Positions 51,639 to 59,681 of a stretch of DNA of 64,000 nucleotides are shown piece after piece. How positions within the stretch are numbered: the stretch's first letter is position 1; each line of letters begins with the position of its first letter. Made by a program: the position numbers and the translations under genes. The stretch comes from Halomicrobium zhouii. GTDB taxonomy: Archaea; Halobacteriota; Halobacteria; Halobacteriales; Haloarculaceae. Under the pieces are notes generated by a model. That model did no database searches, was not told where the DNA came from, and saw nothing but the letters and a program-made list of their open reading frames with translations. The stretch spans positions 620,001-684,000 of the forward strand of contig NZ_FOZK01000002.1 of the NCBI RefSeq assembly GCF_900114435.1. The letters are read 5' to 3'.

Positions 51639-53273
51639 TCAGAGAAGCATCGCGACGCCGACGCCGACGACGAGGCCGATGGTCAGCAACATCACTGCGA
51701 CGATGATGCCGACGAGCGGGCGATTGTCGCTGGCGGGCTGGCTGGTCGAACTGGCCGTTCCGGTGTTCGTACCGAGCACCGAGCCGATGGCCCGCTCGAC
51801 GGTGAGGCCGAGGTTGACCGTCGCGGCGCCCAGCGAGCCGATGAGGTAGGCGACGAACTCGGCGACCTCCCAGACGGGATCGTCGGCCGGGTCGGGATCT
51901 GGGCTGGGCCGGCGTGCGCGGCGATTGACGCCGCCGTCGGACTTGGCCGACGCGGTCCCCTTGCTCGCCTGCGACCTGCCGCTCGCGTTGCCGGCGGACG
52001 CACTGACGTCGCCGGCGGAGACGTTTCTGGCCGCTCGTTCGAGGGCGTCCTCCGTCGTCTCCGCTGCAGGTTCGTCTGACTGCGACTGGGTGCTGGACTG
52101 GGACTGCGATTCGCTCGGCGAAACTTCGTCCGGGTCGGGTTCGTCCAGTTCGTCGAGTTCCGAGGGGTCGCTCGACGTTTCCTGGGATCCGCTGGTCGAT
52201 TTGGAAGCCTGCTGGGAGTCCCTGGCCGCCGCGTCGGCGGCGGGTTCCCCGGCGGCCGCTCCCTGGCCGCTGGGCTCGCGAGGCGCCGTGTCGGCGGGCT
52301 CCGGGTCCGCTGCACCACGCTCGGGGTCCTCGGCGACGGCGTCGACGGCGCTGGAGGTCGCGGCGGCCTCGTCCTCGGCGTCCCAGTCCTTCTGCTCGCC
52401 CTTCTCGGTGAGGCTCGCGCCGGCGTCTTCGAGTTCGTCGACGATGTCCGAGCGGACCGACTGGGTCTCCGGGTCGTCGATGCCGTCGAGGTCAGGCGTC
52501 GCGCCGGCGTCTAGCGTGCGCTTCCGGCGGAACTTCACCCGGATCTTGTCGTCCTCCCAGTCGGCCATGATGATGGCCTCGCCGGGTTCGAGGCTCTGGA
52601 CCTCGTCGGCGGTCTGGGAGCCCATGATGGAGGAGACGACCTGGGTGTCGTTCTTCCAGGTGAGGCGGTGCCAGACGAGCCAGTCACACTGGGTGATGAA
52701 GTCCTTCGAGACGGAGGCGGGGCGCTGGGACATCGCACAGACGCCCAGGCCGCGCTTCCGGCCGCGCTTGGCGACGCGGACGAGCATCTCACCCACCTCG
52801 TCCAGGCCGCCCGATTCGGGGATGAACTCGTGGGCCTCCTCGATGAGCAGGAGGTACGGAACCTTGGCCTTCTTCTCCTTGATGAACAGCTCCCGGACCA
52901 CGTCGTGGACCAGGCGCTTGGAGTCGGACTCCTCGATGAACCCCGAGACGTCGAGGATGATGGGGACGTTGCTCCCCAGGGTGATGTCGGCGATCTTCTC
53001 GGCGTGTTGCGGACCGATGCGCAGGTCGCAGCGCTCGTCGCCACCGACGTGGAGCATCTCGTACTCCTCCTTGAGGCCGTAGTACTCCCCGTCGGTGTCG
53101 ACGATCATCAGCGGGACGCCCTCGTCGAGCAACTCCTCGCAGAGCACGCTCGCGGTGTTGGACTTCCCGCTCCCGGACTTGCCAGTGATGAACCCTCGCC
53201 CCGTCACCACGTCCGCGATGGGCATGGGCTTGTGTTCCTCCGTCAGTATCATCGTCCGGTCCGCGCTCGACAT
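51639..53273 (-). CDS. HerA-like (DUF87) ATPase with C-terminal transmembrane anchor
   Basis: A 544-aa protein. Residues 1-275 are a HerA/VirB4-type ATPase: RGFITGKSGSGKSNTASV (Walker A Gly31-Ser38), VPYLLLIEEAHEF (Walker B, 138-150), then RVAKRGRKRGLGVCAMSQRPASVSKDF and sensor residues. Residues about 290-470 are low-complexity, Ser/Gln/Glu-rich and disordered, and the last 22 residues form one transmembrane helix (IIVAVMLLTIGLVVGVGVAMLL). HerA with NurA resects DNA ends, but no nurA is adjacent, and a membrane anchor would tether this hexamer. It may instead translocate DNA at the membrane, like FtsK. ATPase family certain, biological role open. Confidence 0.85.
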   Translation of the reverse strand: MSSADRTMILTEEHKPMPIADVVTGRGFITGKSGSGKSNTASVLCEELLDEGVPLMIVDTDGEYYGLKEEYEMLHVGGDERCDLRIGPQHAEKIADITLGSNVPIILDVSGFIEESDSKRLVHDVVRELFIKEKKAKVPYLLLIEEAHEFIPESGGLDEVGEMLVRVAKRGRKRGLGVCAMSQRPASVSKDFITQCDWLVWHRLTWKNDTQVVSSIMGSQTADEVQSLEPGEAIIMADWEDDKIRVKFRRKRTLDAGATPDLDGIDDPETQSVRSDIVDELEDAGASLTEKGEQKDWDAEDEAAATSSAVDAVAEDPERGAADPEPADTAPREPSGQGAAAGEPAADAAARDSQQASKSTSGSQETSSDPSELDELDEPDPDEVSPSESQSQSSTQSQSDEPAAETTEDALERAARNVSAGDVSASAGNASGRSQASKGTASAKSDGGVNRRARRPSPDPDPADDPVWEVAEFVAYLIGSLGAATVNLGLTVERAIGSVLGTNTGTASSTSQPASDNRPLVGIIVAVMLLTIGLVVGVGVAMLL

Positions 53274-53611
53274 GTACTGAACACGGCTATGTGCTGGGGG
53301 GATAAATGCTTCCTGTCCCTCGGTCGTTCGTCAGACGCATTCGCCTGAGATGATAGATACGGGTGTGATACGTCCGACGCGAGAGTGTGGAACCTGTTCG
53401 TGTGCGGGTAATTTAGCGTCAACTTGCGTGAACTGAAGCACCGCTTCCGTCGACGGTGGCGTCGGTACCCGTTCGGACGTCGCCGATTCTTCACGACCGA
53501 CCCTCAGCCATCACACTTGCGACAGTGTCACGATACCCCCACTCATCACCAACGCGTCACTCGAATCCGATTTCCCAGTAACCTTTTATCGGCCTGTACT
53601 CACCAGCTACT
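53274..53611. other. Promoter region between divergent genes
   Basis: A 338-bp gap. A GATAAATGC box (53301-53309) probably serves the HerA-like gene on the minus strand, and a CTTTTATC box (53583-53590) lies about 26 nt before the membrane-protein ATG at 53612. Between them I see no coding frame with GC3 bias and no RNA gene. Confidence 0.5.
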
Positions 53612-54061
53612 ATGAGCGTTCGAGAACGGACAGTGGGGTTCCTGCGGCAGCGGGTGCTGACGCCGATGGCGCTGGGGGTCATCATCCTCTCGCTGACGCT
53701 GACGGCGGCGTTCCTCGGCCTCGTGGGGCTGATCAGTGGGGCAGATCTCAACGTGATCGCGCGCTTGCCGGCGTACTCGCTGGTGATGGGCATCGTCTTC
53801 GTCGTGGCCATCCTGCGACTCGACTCGCCGAACCGCGACGGCATGATGGTGCTCGTCTCGACCAGCGGCATCGCCGTGCTGGCGTTCGTCCTCGTCGGCC
53901 TCGCCACCGAGGGCGTGATGTACACGTACAATTCCCCCGAGGAGGTCGTGATGTCGAACCTCATCTTCTACTTCGCTGCAGCTGGCATGGTGTGTACGGG
54001 CGTCGTCTTCTGGGCGTTACACCACTGGCGCGAGTTCGCGACGAACGACTCGCGGCTGTAA
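53612..54061 (+). CDS. Four-helix membrane protein, function unknown
   Basis: A 149-aa membrane protein with four hydrophobic segments: MALGVIILSLTLTAAFLGLVG, LVMGIVFVVAILRL, MVLVSTSGIAVLAFVLVGL and LIFYFAAAGMVCTGVVFWAL. The N-terminal 15 residues are basic (SVRERTVGFLRQRV), placing the N-terminus in the cytosol. It looks like a conserved haloarchaeal family, but I cannot name it. Confidence 0.75.
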   Translation: MSVRERTVGFLRQRVLTPMALGVIILSLTLTAAFLGLVGLISGADLNVIARLPAYSLVMGIVFVVAILRLDSPNRDGMMVLVSTSGIAVLAFVLVGLATEGVMYTYNSPEEVVMSNLIFYFAAAGMVCTGVVFWALHHWREFATNDSRL

Positions 54062-54164
54062 GGGACGAGTCTCGACGTCCGTCCCGACGGGGCGTTCGGT
54101 TTCGTCCGGCCGACCGGTCGCGGCTATCCGGCAAGCTAAATAGTTTGGCAGAATACTGCGTGCA

Positions 54165-54623
54165 ATGACGACGGCGGACGACCGGGACGGTGACCGGATC
54201 GAACTGTTACTGGTGGAACCGAATCCCGGAGACACGCGACTGTTCACCGAGTCGTTCAGGGACGGAAAGCTGGCGAACAACCTCCACACGGTCTCGGACG
54301 GCGAGTCGGCCATCGACTTCGTCCGTCAGCGCGGCGAGTACGCGGACGCGCCGCGTCCCGACCTCGTCCTGCTCGAACCGGAGCTTCCCGGGGTCGGTGC
54401 CAGCGAGGTTCTGTCGGAACTGCGGGGCGAGCCTGCGGTCGCGGACGTCCCGGTGGTCGTCCTGTCGAGTTCGGACGCCGGCGAGCAGATACTCAGGTCT
54501 CGCGGCCTGGACGCGGACCACATCATCCAGAAACCGATCGAACCCGGCGAGTTCATCGAGTTCGTCCAGTCGGTCGAGGACTTCTGGCTCGCGATCATCG
54601 AGCAGCCGTCCGCGGACGACTGA
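54165..54623 (+). CDS. Degenerate response-regulator receiver protein (pseudo-receiver)
   Basis: A 152-aa stand-alone receiver domain of the haloarchaeal HoxA/Rcp1-like type: LLLVEPNPGD, LHTVSDGESAIDFVRQRGEYADAPRPDLVLLEPELPG, VPVVVLSSSD and HIIQKPIEPGEF. The phospho-accepting Asp of the DLVLLD strand is Glu71 here, and one acidic-pocket residue (usually D in VEDNPGD) is Pro19. Lys123 and Ser101 are kept. Phosphorylation by the normal route is therefore unlikely; Glu may mimic the phosphorylated state. A TAAATAG box at 54137-54143 precedes the ATG by about 25 nt. Its stop codon is part of a 20-bp tandem repeat. Confidence 0.88.
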   Translation: MTTADDRDGDRIELLLVEPNPGDTRLFTESFRDGKLANNLHTVSDGESAIDFVRQRGEYADAPRPDLVLLEPELPGVGASEVLSELRGEPAVADVPVVVLSSSDAGEQILRSRGLDADHIIQKPIEPGEFIEFVQSVEDFWLAIIEQPSADD

Positions 54624-54673
54624 CCGCCGGCGTGGACGACTGACCGCCGGCGTAAACGACTGAGCACCGGCGT
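54614..54673 (+). repeat. Three 20-bp tandem repeats spanning a stop codon
   Basis: Units GGACGACTGACCGCCGGCGT at 54614-54633 and 54634-54653 are identical. A third at 54654-54673 differs at a few positions (AAACGACTGAGCACC...). The first unit contains the last codons and TGA stop of the pseudo-receiver gene, so the 3' end of the gene has been duplicated in tandem downstream. Confidence 0.8.
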
Positions 54674-54749
54674 GATGCCTTCCGGTCAGGCTGCTCCGCT
54701 CGCGCCGCGCTTCGAAGCCCCTATGGTCGCGCTCGCGTAGGCTCGTGGT

Positions 54750-55583
54750 ATGAGAGTGGGCGCACACACCTCCATCGCTGGCGGCGCGTACAACGCGGTC
54801 GACGAACAGGTCGAGTACGGCGGCAACTGCGGGCAGATATTCAGCCACTCGCCGCAGGTCTGGCAGGACCCGAACATCGACGACGACGAGGCCGAGCGGT
54901 TCCGCGACCTCACCGACGAGAACGGCGTCGGGCCGTGGGTCATCCACTCCTCCTATCTCGTCAATCTCTGTACCCCCAAGGACGACCTGCGCGAGAAATC
55001 CATCGACTCGATGCAGAAGGAGGTCGACGCCGCCGACAAGCTCGACGTCGAGTACGTCAACGTCCACCTCGGCGCCCACACTGGCGCCGGCGTCGACGGC
55101 GGCCTCGACAACGCCGCCAGCGCGCTGGACGAACTGGACATCCCCGACGGCGTCACCGTCCTCGTCGAGTCCGACGCCGGGAGCGGCACGAAGCTCGGCG
55201 GCGAGTTCGAACACCTCGCCGAGGTGCTGGATCGGTCCTCACAGGACCTGGAAATCTGCGTCGACACGGCCCACGCGTTCGCGGCGGGATACGACCTCTC
55301 GACGGTCGAGGGCGTCAACGAGACAGTCGCGGAGTTCGACGAGGTCGTCGGCCTCGACAAGCTCGCGTGCATCCACCTCAACGACTCCAAGCACGAGTGC
55401 GGGACGAACAAGGACGAGCACGCCCACGTCGGCGAGGGCGAAATCGGCGTCGAGGGGATGCAGACGATTCTGACGCACGAGGCGCTCGCAGACGTCCCCT
55501 TCGTCCTGGAGACGCCCACCGAGGACGGCAAGAGCTTCGCGTGGAACATCGAGCGAGCCAGAGAATTAGCTGGAGCGGAGTAA
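54750..55583 (+). CDS. nfo: Endonuclease IV (AP endonuclease)
   Basis: A 277-aa Nfo-family enzyme that cuts at abasic sites in base-excision repair. It is a TIM-barrel with three-zinc motifs: [12 protein letters not shown] at the start, [11 protein letters not shown] near 66, [12 protein letters not shown] near 98, [33 protein letters not shown] near 170, [24 protein letters not shown] near 210 and [11 protein letters not shown]. All expected His/Asp/Glu ligands appear present, and the length is typical (about 280 aa). Confidence 0.96.
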   Translation: MRVGAHTSIAGGAYNAVDEQVEYGGNCGQIFSHSPQVWQDPNIDDDEAERFRDLTDENGVGPWVIHSSYLVNLCTPKDDLREKSIDSMQKEVDAADKLDVEYVNVHLGAHTGAGVDGGLDNAASALDELDIPDGVTVLVESDAGSGTKLGGEFEHLAEVLDRSSQDLEICVDTAHAFAAGYDLSTVEGVNETVAEFDEVVGLDKLACIHLNDSKHECGTNKDEHAHVGEGEIGVEGMQTILTHEALADVPFVLETPTEDGKSFAWNIERARELAGAE

Positions 55584-55619
55584 CGCGACGAGGCGGCTCA
55601 CGGCTCCCGCTGGTCGCCG

Positions 55620-55671
55620 GAAGACTCACTCCGTTCGTCTTCCGAGCCTTGCGTCGTTTCACTCCGCAAGA
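55620..55671. repeat. Two consecutive hairpins after nfo
   Basis: GGAAGAC/GTCTTCC at 55620-55644 and CTTGCG/CGCAAG at 55649-55671, both with loops containing an ACTCCGTT- or TTTCACTCC-like sequence. A GAACGGAGT at 55698-55706 is complementary to the first loop. They may end nfo transcription or belong to the hairpin-rich intergenic class seen at 14547-14717. Confidence 0.55.
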
Positions 55672-55760
55672 CGCCGTTCGCCAACAGCCGGCGCGTGAAC
55701 GGAGTGAGCGGGCCGGCCGCGTCAGAAGATTTTTCGCCATGATTCGGTTATAGTAACCCA

Positions 55761-56405
55761 GTGGATTCCCCGTTCGACGTCCTCCACCTCGACCCCGACG
55801 CCGACGACGAGGCGGTCAAGCAGGCCTACCGCCGGCGGGTGAAGGAGGCCCACCCGGACCACGGCGGGTCCAAGGCGGAGTTCCAGCGTGTGCGAGCCGC
55901 CTACGAGGCGATCAAGGCCGGCGAGACGCTCCCCGAGTCCTGGCCCGAACCCGAAGTCGAGCAGGCGACCGAGCCCGAGGACCAGGACCCCCTCGTCGAG
56001 TACCTCGACTACGAGGTGCTGGCCGACAACGGCTGGGAGCTGACCGACGAGGACCTCTTCGAGAAGGCCGCCGCCGCGAACCTCGACGGCGAGGACTACG
56101 GCCAGTTCCGCGTGGAGGAGCGGGATACGCTGCTCGAAGCCGCGGAGGAACACGGGTTCACCTGGCCCTTCTCCTGTCGCGGCGGCGCCTGCGCCAACTG
56201 CGCCGTCGCCGTCGTCGAGGGCGACCTCTCCCTGCCCGTGAGCCACGTTCTCCCCTCCGAAATGACCGACCGAGGGATTCGCCTGTCGTGTGTGGGGGAG
56301 CCGATCACTGACGACCTGAAGGTCGTGTACAACGTCAAACACCTCCCCGCGCTGGACGAGTTGCGGCTTCCGCCCGGCCCCTACGAGTGGGCCTCTGATG
56401 ACTAG
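55761..56405 (+). CDS. fer: 2Fe-2S ferredoxin fused to a DnaJ-like N-terminal domain
   Basis: A 214-aa protein starting with GTG. Residues 1-55 are a J-domain-like segment (SPFDVLHLDPDADDEAVKQAYRRRVKEAHPDHGGS, with the HPD tripeptide), then an acidic linker, then a plant-type [2Fe-2S] ferredoxin domain (about 105-205) with the cluster cysteines in FSCRGGACANCAVAV and the later LSCVGEP. This J-domain plus ferredoxin arrangement is known in haloarchaea. The GTG start has a TTTTT box at about 55730-55734, 27-29 nt upstream. It probably carries electrons in a reaction coupled to a protein partner recruited by the J domain. Confidence 0.9.
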   Translation: MDSPFDVLHLDPDADDEAVKQAYRRRVKEAHPDHGGSKAEFQRVRAAYEAIKAGETLPESWPEPEVEQATEPEDQDPLVEYLDYEVLADNGWELTDEDLFEKAAAANLDGEDYGQFRVEERDTLLEAAEEHGFTWPFSCRGGACANCAVAVVEGDLSLPVSHVLPSEMTDRGIRLSCVGEPITDDLKVVYNVKHLPALDELRLPPGPYEWASDD

Positions 56406-56468
56406 GTGATGGATTTCTTGGCTGGATTTGCGCCAATGACCGCTTCTAGTCGACGTCAGCCAACACTA

Positions 56469-56575
56469 CGAAAGCCCTCGGCGCGCTCCAGTCCCGGGGC
56501 TTGCTGCGCGCCTCACTCCGTTCGGTGCTTACTGCGCCCGGGTTCCCGGACCGCGCCTCGCCCTTTCAGTCCACC
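56469..56575 (-). repeat. Dispersed intergenic element, copy A (inverted)
   Basis: Read on the minus strand this begins GGTGGACTGAAAGGGCGAGG and ends CGCGCCGAGGGCTTTCG. It is the 3' part of the family shared with 56718-56910 and 62484-62687. The inner stem is GGCGCG/CGCGCC, different in sequence from copy C but still paired. On its 5' side lies a perfect hairpin GTCAGAGC/GCTCTGAC (56577-56594 on the plus strand) in place of the 5' half found in copies B and C. Confidence 0.7.
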
Positions 56576-56717
56576 GTCAGAGCAAGCTCTGACGAGCCCT
56601 CGTTCGCTTCGCTCACGAGGACTCCGAGGTAAGCACAGCACCGCTGCCCTGCCCTTCCCCTGGTCGCGCGCCCCTCGCGTCTGCTCGGGGACGTGCTCCC
56701 GGCCGGGTGGTTGCCGA

Positions 56718-56910
56718 GCGGTCAGGAAGCGTGTCGCGCCGCCAGGCGCGACCGGGGAGGGGTGGGGAGTCAATCGCGAGCGCCTCCGTGCGCGAGCGAG
56801 GCTGTCCCTGGAGGACTGAAAGGGCGAGGCGGGGTCGGCGACGCCCGAACCCGTAAGCACCCATGGCGCGCAGCGGGTTCGCGCGAGTCGAGCGCGCCGA
56901 GGGCTTTCGA
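56718..56910 (+). repeat. Dispersed intergenic element, copy B
   Basis: Full-length copy of about 193 bp. It starts GCGGTCAGGAAGCGTG, has a hairpin CGCGCC/GGCGCG near 56735-56750, then CCGGGGAGG, CGCGAGCGCCTCCGTG, the conserved GGACTGAAAGGGCGAGG at 56813-56829 and the end box CGAGGGCTTTCG at 56898-56909. No coding frame matches it. With copy A it forms a large inverted pair before the methyltransferase gene. Confidence 0.7.
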
Positions 56911-57046
56911 GTTGTTTGCTGTATCAATTCTGGCTCCAGAGGCCGCGCCGAGGGCTTCCGGGCTCCTTTCCCTGTCTCCCGCTCTCACACGAACTCACTC
57001 ACCAGATGATCGACCCGTTTTTTCCGATCCGTGCGCAACCACGGGT

Positions 57047-57835
57047 GTGCGACAGTTCAGCGCCGACTACCTGGAGACGACGCGGGAGGGGATGTGGGAG
57101 GGGTCCCGGGAGGCCCTCACAGACCTCGATCTCGCCGAGCGGGAGTCGGTCCTCGACGTCGGCTGCGGCACGGGCGTCCTCACGCGCGTCCTCCGGGAGG
57201 AGTGTCCCGGGGAGGTCGTCGGCCTCGACGCCGACCCGGCGCTCCTCCAGGCCGTCGACCCGCCGGTGGTCAGGGGTGACGCGACCCGCCTCCCCTTCCG
57301 CGAGGACGCCGTCGATCTGGTGGTGTGCCAGGCGCTGCTGATCAACCTGCCAGACCCCTCAGTCGCAGTCCGGGAGTTCGCCCGCGTCGCCGCCGACGCC
57401 GTCGCCGTGGTCGAGCCCGACAACAGCGCCGTCACGGTCGAGTCCACCGTCGACGACGAACCGGCACTGGCCCGGCGGGCCCGCGAACGCTACCTCGACG
57501 GCGTGGACACGGACGTCGCGCTCGGCGCCAGCGCCGCGGCCCTCCTCGACGACGCGGGCCTCGACGTGGTCTCGACCCGGCGCTACGATCAGGTGCGGCG
57601 GACGGGTCCGCCGTACTCCGAGAGCGCTATCGAGGCGGCCCGCCGGAAGGCGACGGGCGAGGCGCTGGCCGACAACCGGGCGGAGATCCTCGCCGGCGAC
57701 GCCAGCGAGGCCGACTACGACGCGCTCCGCCGGGAGTGGCGGTCGCTCGGACGCGACGTCGTCGAGCAGATGCAAAACGAGGCGTACGAGCGCACCGAGA
57801 CGGTCCCCTTCTTCGTCACCGTGGGCCGGGTTTGA
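57047..57835 (+). CDS. Class I SAM-dependent methyltransferase
   Basis: A 262-aa Rossmann-fold methyltransferase. SAM-binding motif I is VLDVGCGTGVLTRVL near residue 40, followed by VVGLDADPALL (motif II), RGDATRLPF and DLVVCQALLINLPDP (motif III/IV). The N-terminal helix VRQFSADYLETTREGMW and C-terminal helices are specific to a haloarchaeal group with unknown substrate. I place the start at the GTG 57047 because a TTTTTT box at 57018-57023 lies 26 nt upstream; the longer open frame runs back through the repeat element and is not credible. Confidence 0.85.
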   Translation: MRQFSADYLETTREGMWEGSREALTDLDLAERESVLDVGCGTGVLTRVLREECPGEVVGLDADPALLQAVDPPVVRGDATRLPFREDAVDLVVCQALLINLPDPSVAVREFARVAADAVAVVEPDNSAVTVESTVDDEPALARRARERYLDGVDTDVALGASAAALLDDAGLDVVSTRRYDQVRRTGPPYSESAIEAARRKATGEALADNRAEILAGDASEADYDALRREWRSLGRDVVEQMQNEAYERTETVPFFVTVGRV

Positions 57836-57850
57836 GGCGCCCGAGCAGGT

Positions 57851-58396
57851 TTAGCTCCGCTCGCCGACGCGGTCGGACTCCGGCGTGGCGTCGGCGGCTA
57901 TCGGATCGGACCCGCTTCCGTCTGGAACGGCCACGGCTGCGACGCGGACGGCGGCCAGGTCCAGCAGCGTGAACACCAGACCGAACGCGACGCCGACGGC
58001 GGTGGCGATGCCTGCACCGATCGCGAAGATCAGGACGACCGACGTCAGGTCCGCACTGCCGGTCACGAGGTCCGGAAGCGACAAGAGCAGCAACGGCCCG
58101 ACTAAGGTTCCCAGACCGACCAGCCCGCCGCCGGCGCTCCCCCGGAGGATCACGGGCCGCACTGCTCCCGCGAGCGTCGCTTCGAACACCTCGTCGGTGA
58201 GCACCCAGCGCGTCGCCAGCCAGGAGAGTACCCAGAGGTAGGCGTAGCCGAGGACGCCCGGAATCGTCCCGAACTCCGGGAGGACGTCGCTCAGTCCGCC
58301 GGAGGCGTACGCCGGAATTACAAATCCGATCGTGAGTCCGGCGACGTGGAACGAGGCCAGCGTCCAGACCAGGAGTCGCCGGTCGACCTCAGCCAT
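57851..58396 (-). CDS. Polytopic membrane protein of unknown function
   Basis: A 181-aa membrane protein with about four to five helices (LLVWTLASFHVAGLTIGFVIPAY, YAYLWVLSWLATRWVLT, VGLGTLVGPLLLLSLPDL, VVLIFAIGAGIATAVGVAFGLVFTLLDLAAV) and a short acidic tail. The start overlaps the end of the upstream CopD-like gene by 8 nt, so the pair is translationally coupled and probably works together. No family recognised. Confidence 0.7.
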   Translation of the reverse strand: MAEVDRRLLVWTLASFHVAGLTIGFVIPAYASGGLSDVLPEFGTIPGVLGYAYLWVLSWLATRWVLTDEVFEATLAGAVRPVILRGSAGGGLVGLGTLVGPLLLLSLPDLVTGSADLTSVVLIFAIGAGIATAVGVAFGLVFTLLDLAAVRVAAVAVPDGSGSDPIAADATPESDRVGERS

Positions 58397-58835
58397 GGGC
58401 GAGCACCTCCGCGAGGACGACCAGGGCCAGAAGTACGACCGTTGTCGCGCCGTAGGCCCGGCGGTAGAAGGGAGCGTTCGTAACGCCAGCGCGGTCACTC
58501 CAGGCGTCCATCCTGGCAACCGCCACGGTCCGGACGAGCGAACCGAGGACGAACGCGGCCACGACGGCGAGTTTGACCAGCAGAATGCTCCCCCAGCGGG
58601 TCTCGGGACCGGGCGCCCCGAGCGCGCCGAGGTTGCCGACGCCGGTGACCACCATCACGCCGAGCGCGCCCCAGAACGCCCACTCGTAGCCGCTGGCGAG
58701 CGACGACGCCGTGTCACCGCCACCGCCAGGATCATCGCGACGAGCCACGTACCACACCGTGCCCGCGCCGCCGAGCAGGACGACCATCCCGAGGACGTGC
58801 AGCGTGCGAACGGCGACGTGGAGGGTTTCGGCCAT
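58389..58835 (-). CDS. CopD-like membrane protein
   Basis: A 148-aa membrane protein resembling the CopD copper-resistance/DUF2269 group: four hydrophobic helices with HVLGMVVLLGGAGTVWYVARR, GALGVMVVTGVGNL, WGSILLVKLAVVAAFVLGSL and a final VVLLALVVLAEVL. His6, His13 and Met near the membrane surface could bind a metal or haem. The ATG at 58835 is preceded at about 27 nt by a TAGAAATAG box (58858-58866 on the plus strand), which favours it over the ATG at 58880. First gene of a two-gene operon. Confidence 0.7.
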   Translation of the reverse strand: MAETLHVAVRTLHVLGMVVLLGGAGTVWYVARRDDPGGGGDTASSLASGYEWAFWGALGVMVVTGVGNLGALGAPGPETRWGSILLVKLAVVAAFVLGSLVRTVAVARMDAWSDRAGVTNAPFYRRAYGATTVVLLALVVLAEVLAHG

Positions 58836-58904
58836 CGGTCGGGGTTCACCCGCCGGGTAGAAATAGACTGTCGCTGTCACCGGCGACAGGGGCTGTCACA
58901 CCCT

Positions 58905-59570
58905 TCAGACCACGTCGCCGCGGACCGTCGCGCCGTCCTGGCGCTCGCGGTAGGCCTCGACGACGTCGGCGGCCTCGCTAGCCTCGTCCGCCTCCATCCC
59001 GAGCATCTCCAGCGCACCGGAGAGCGTCGGGAAGACGAGTTCGCCCTCTCTGAGTTTGCGGAACGCCTCGTCGCTACGCTGGCCGCCGGAATCGTCGTCG
59101 ACCCACAGGCAGACGCCCCGCGGATCGAGGATCTGTTCGTAGTTCTCGCGGGCCTGGGCGCCCTTCAGCCGCTGTCGCACGTTGTCCTCGAAGGAGGCGT
59201 TGCACACCTCGAGGTGGACCGGTTCGTCGTCGTCGAGCAGCTGGGCCGCCAGACACTGCTCGGGCGCGGCGTGGCCGTTCGAATTCGCCCGGACGTGCTC
59301 TGGATACTCGTCGGCCCAGTCGGCCCGGACCGTCTTGCCGACGCCCTGGACGCCGAGTTCCGCCTCGAACGCCTCGGCGCGCTCCGGCGCGTCGCGCATC
59401 AGGATGTCCTTGGTGAGGTAGACGTCCAGCCGTTCGACGGGGTCGAGACCGAGCGCGACGTCGCCGTACACCCAGACTTCGCGGACCGGGACCGGCATCG
59501 GCTCACTCGCGACGGTCGAGACGATCTCCGCGACGCGGTCGATGGCTTCCGCCCGACCGAACTCGTTCAT
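58905..59570 (-). CDS. Conserved haloarchaeal protein with nucleotidyltransferase-like N-terminus (DUF7095-type)
   Basis: A 221-aa acidic soluble protein. The N-terminal part (VREVWVYGDVALGLDPVERLDVYLTKD) resembles a nucleotidyltransferase fold in which GD.ALG and D.Y stand in for the usual GS...D.D, so activity is uncertain. The remainder (HLEVCNASFEDNVRQRLKGAQARENYEQILDPRGVCLWVDD) is family-specific; I believe it is called DUF7095. The ATG at 59570 has an AAAA box (about 59594-59598 on the plus strand) at 26 nt, so the longer frame is rejected. Confidence 0.75.
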   Translation of the reverse strand: MNEFGRAEAIDRVAEIVSTVASEPMPVPVREVWVYGDVALGLDPVERLDVYLTKDILMRDAPERAEAFEAELGVQGVGKTVRADWADEYPEHVRANSNGHAAPEQCLAAQLLDDDEPVHLEVCNASFEDNVRQRLKGAQARENYEQILDPRGVCLWVDDDSGGQRSDEAFRKLREGELVFPTLSGALEMLGMEADEASEAADVVEAYRERQDGATVRGDVV

Positions 59571-59681
59571 CGGTCCTCTCTTGACGACTGGGAAGGAAAA
59601 CGGTTTCCAGTCGGCCCGGACGGTCACGGACCGCTCGACACCGACGCAACCATTAAGCGACGGCTGGCGGTACCCGGACGT

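Noticed and set aside
56693-57046. N-terminal extension of the methyltransferase by about 118 codons
   Set aside because: The extension runs through the dispersed non-coding element and reads as Arg/Gly/Ser-rich nonsense; the GTG at 57047 has a well-placed promoter box and family-like N-terminus.
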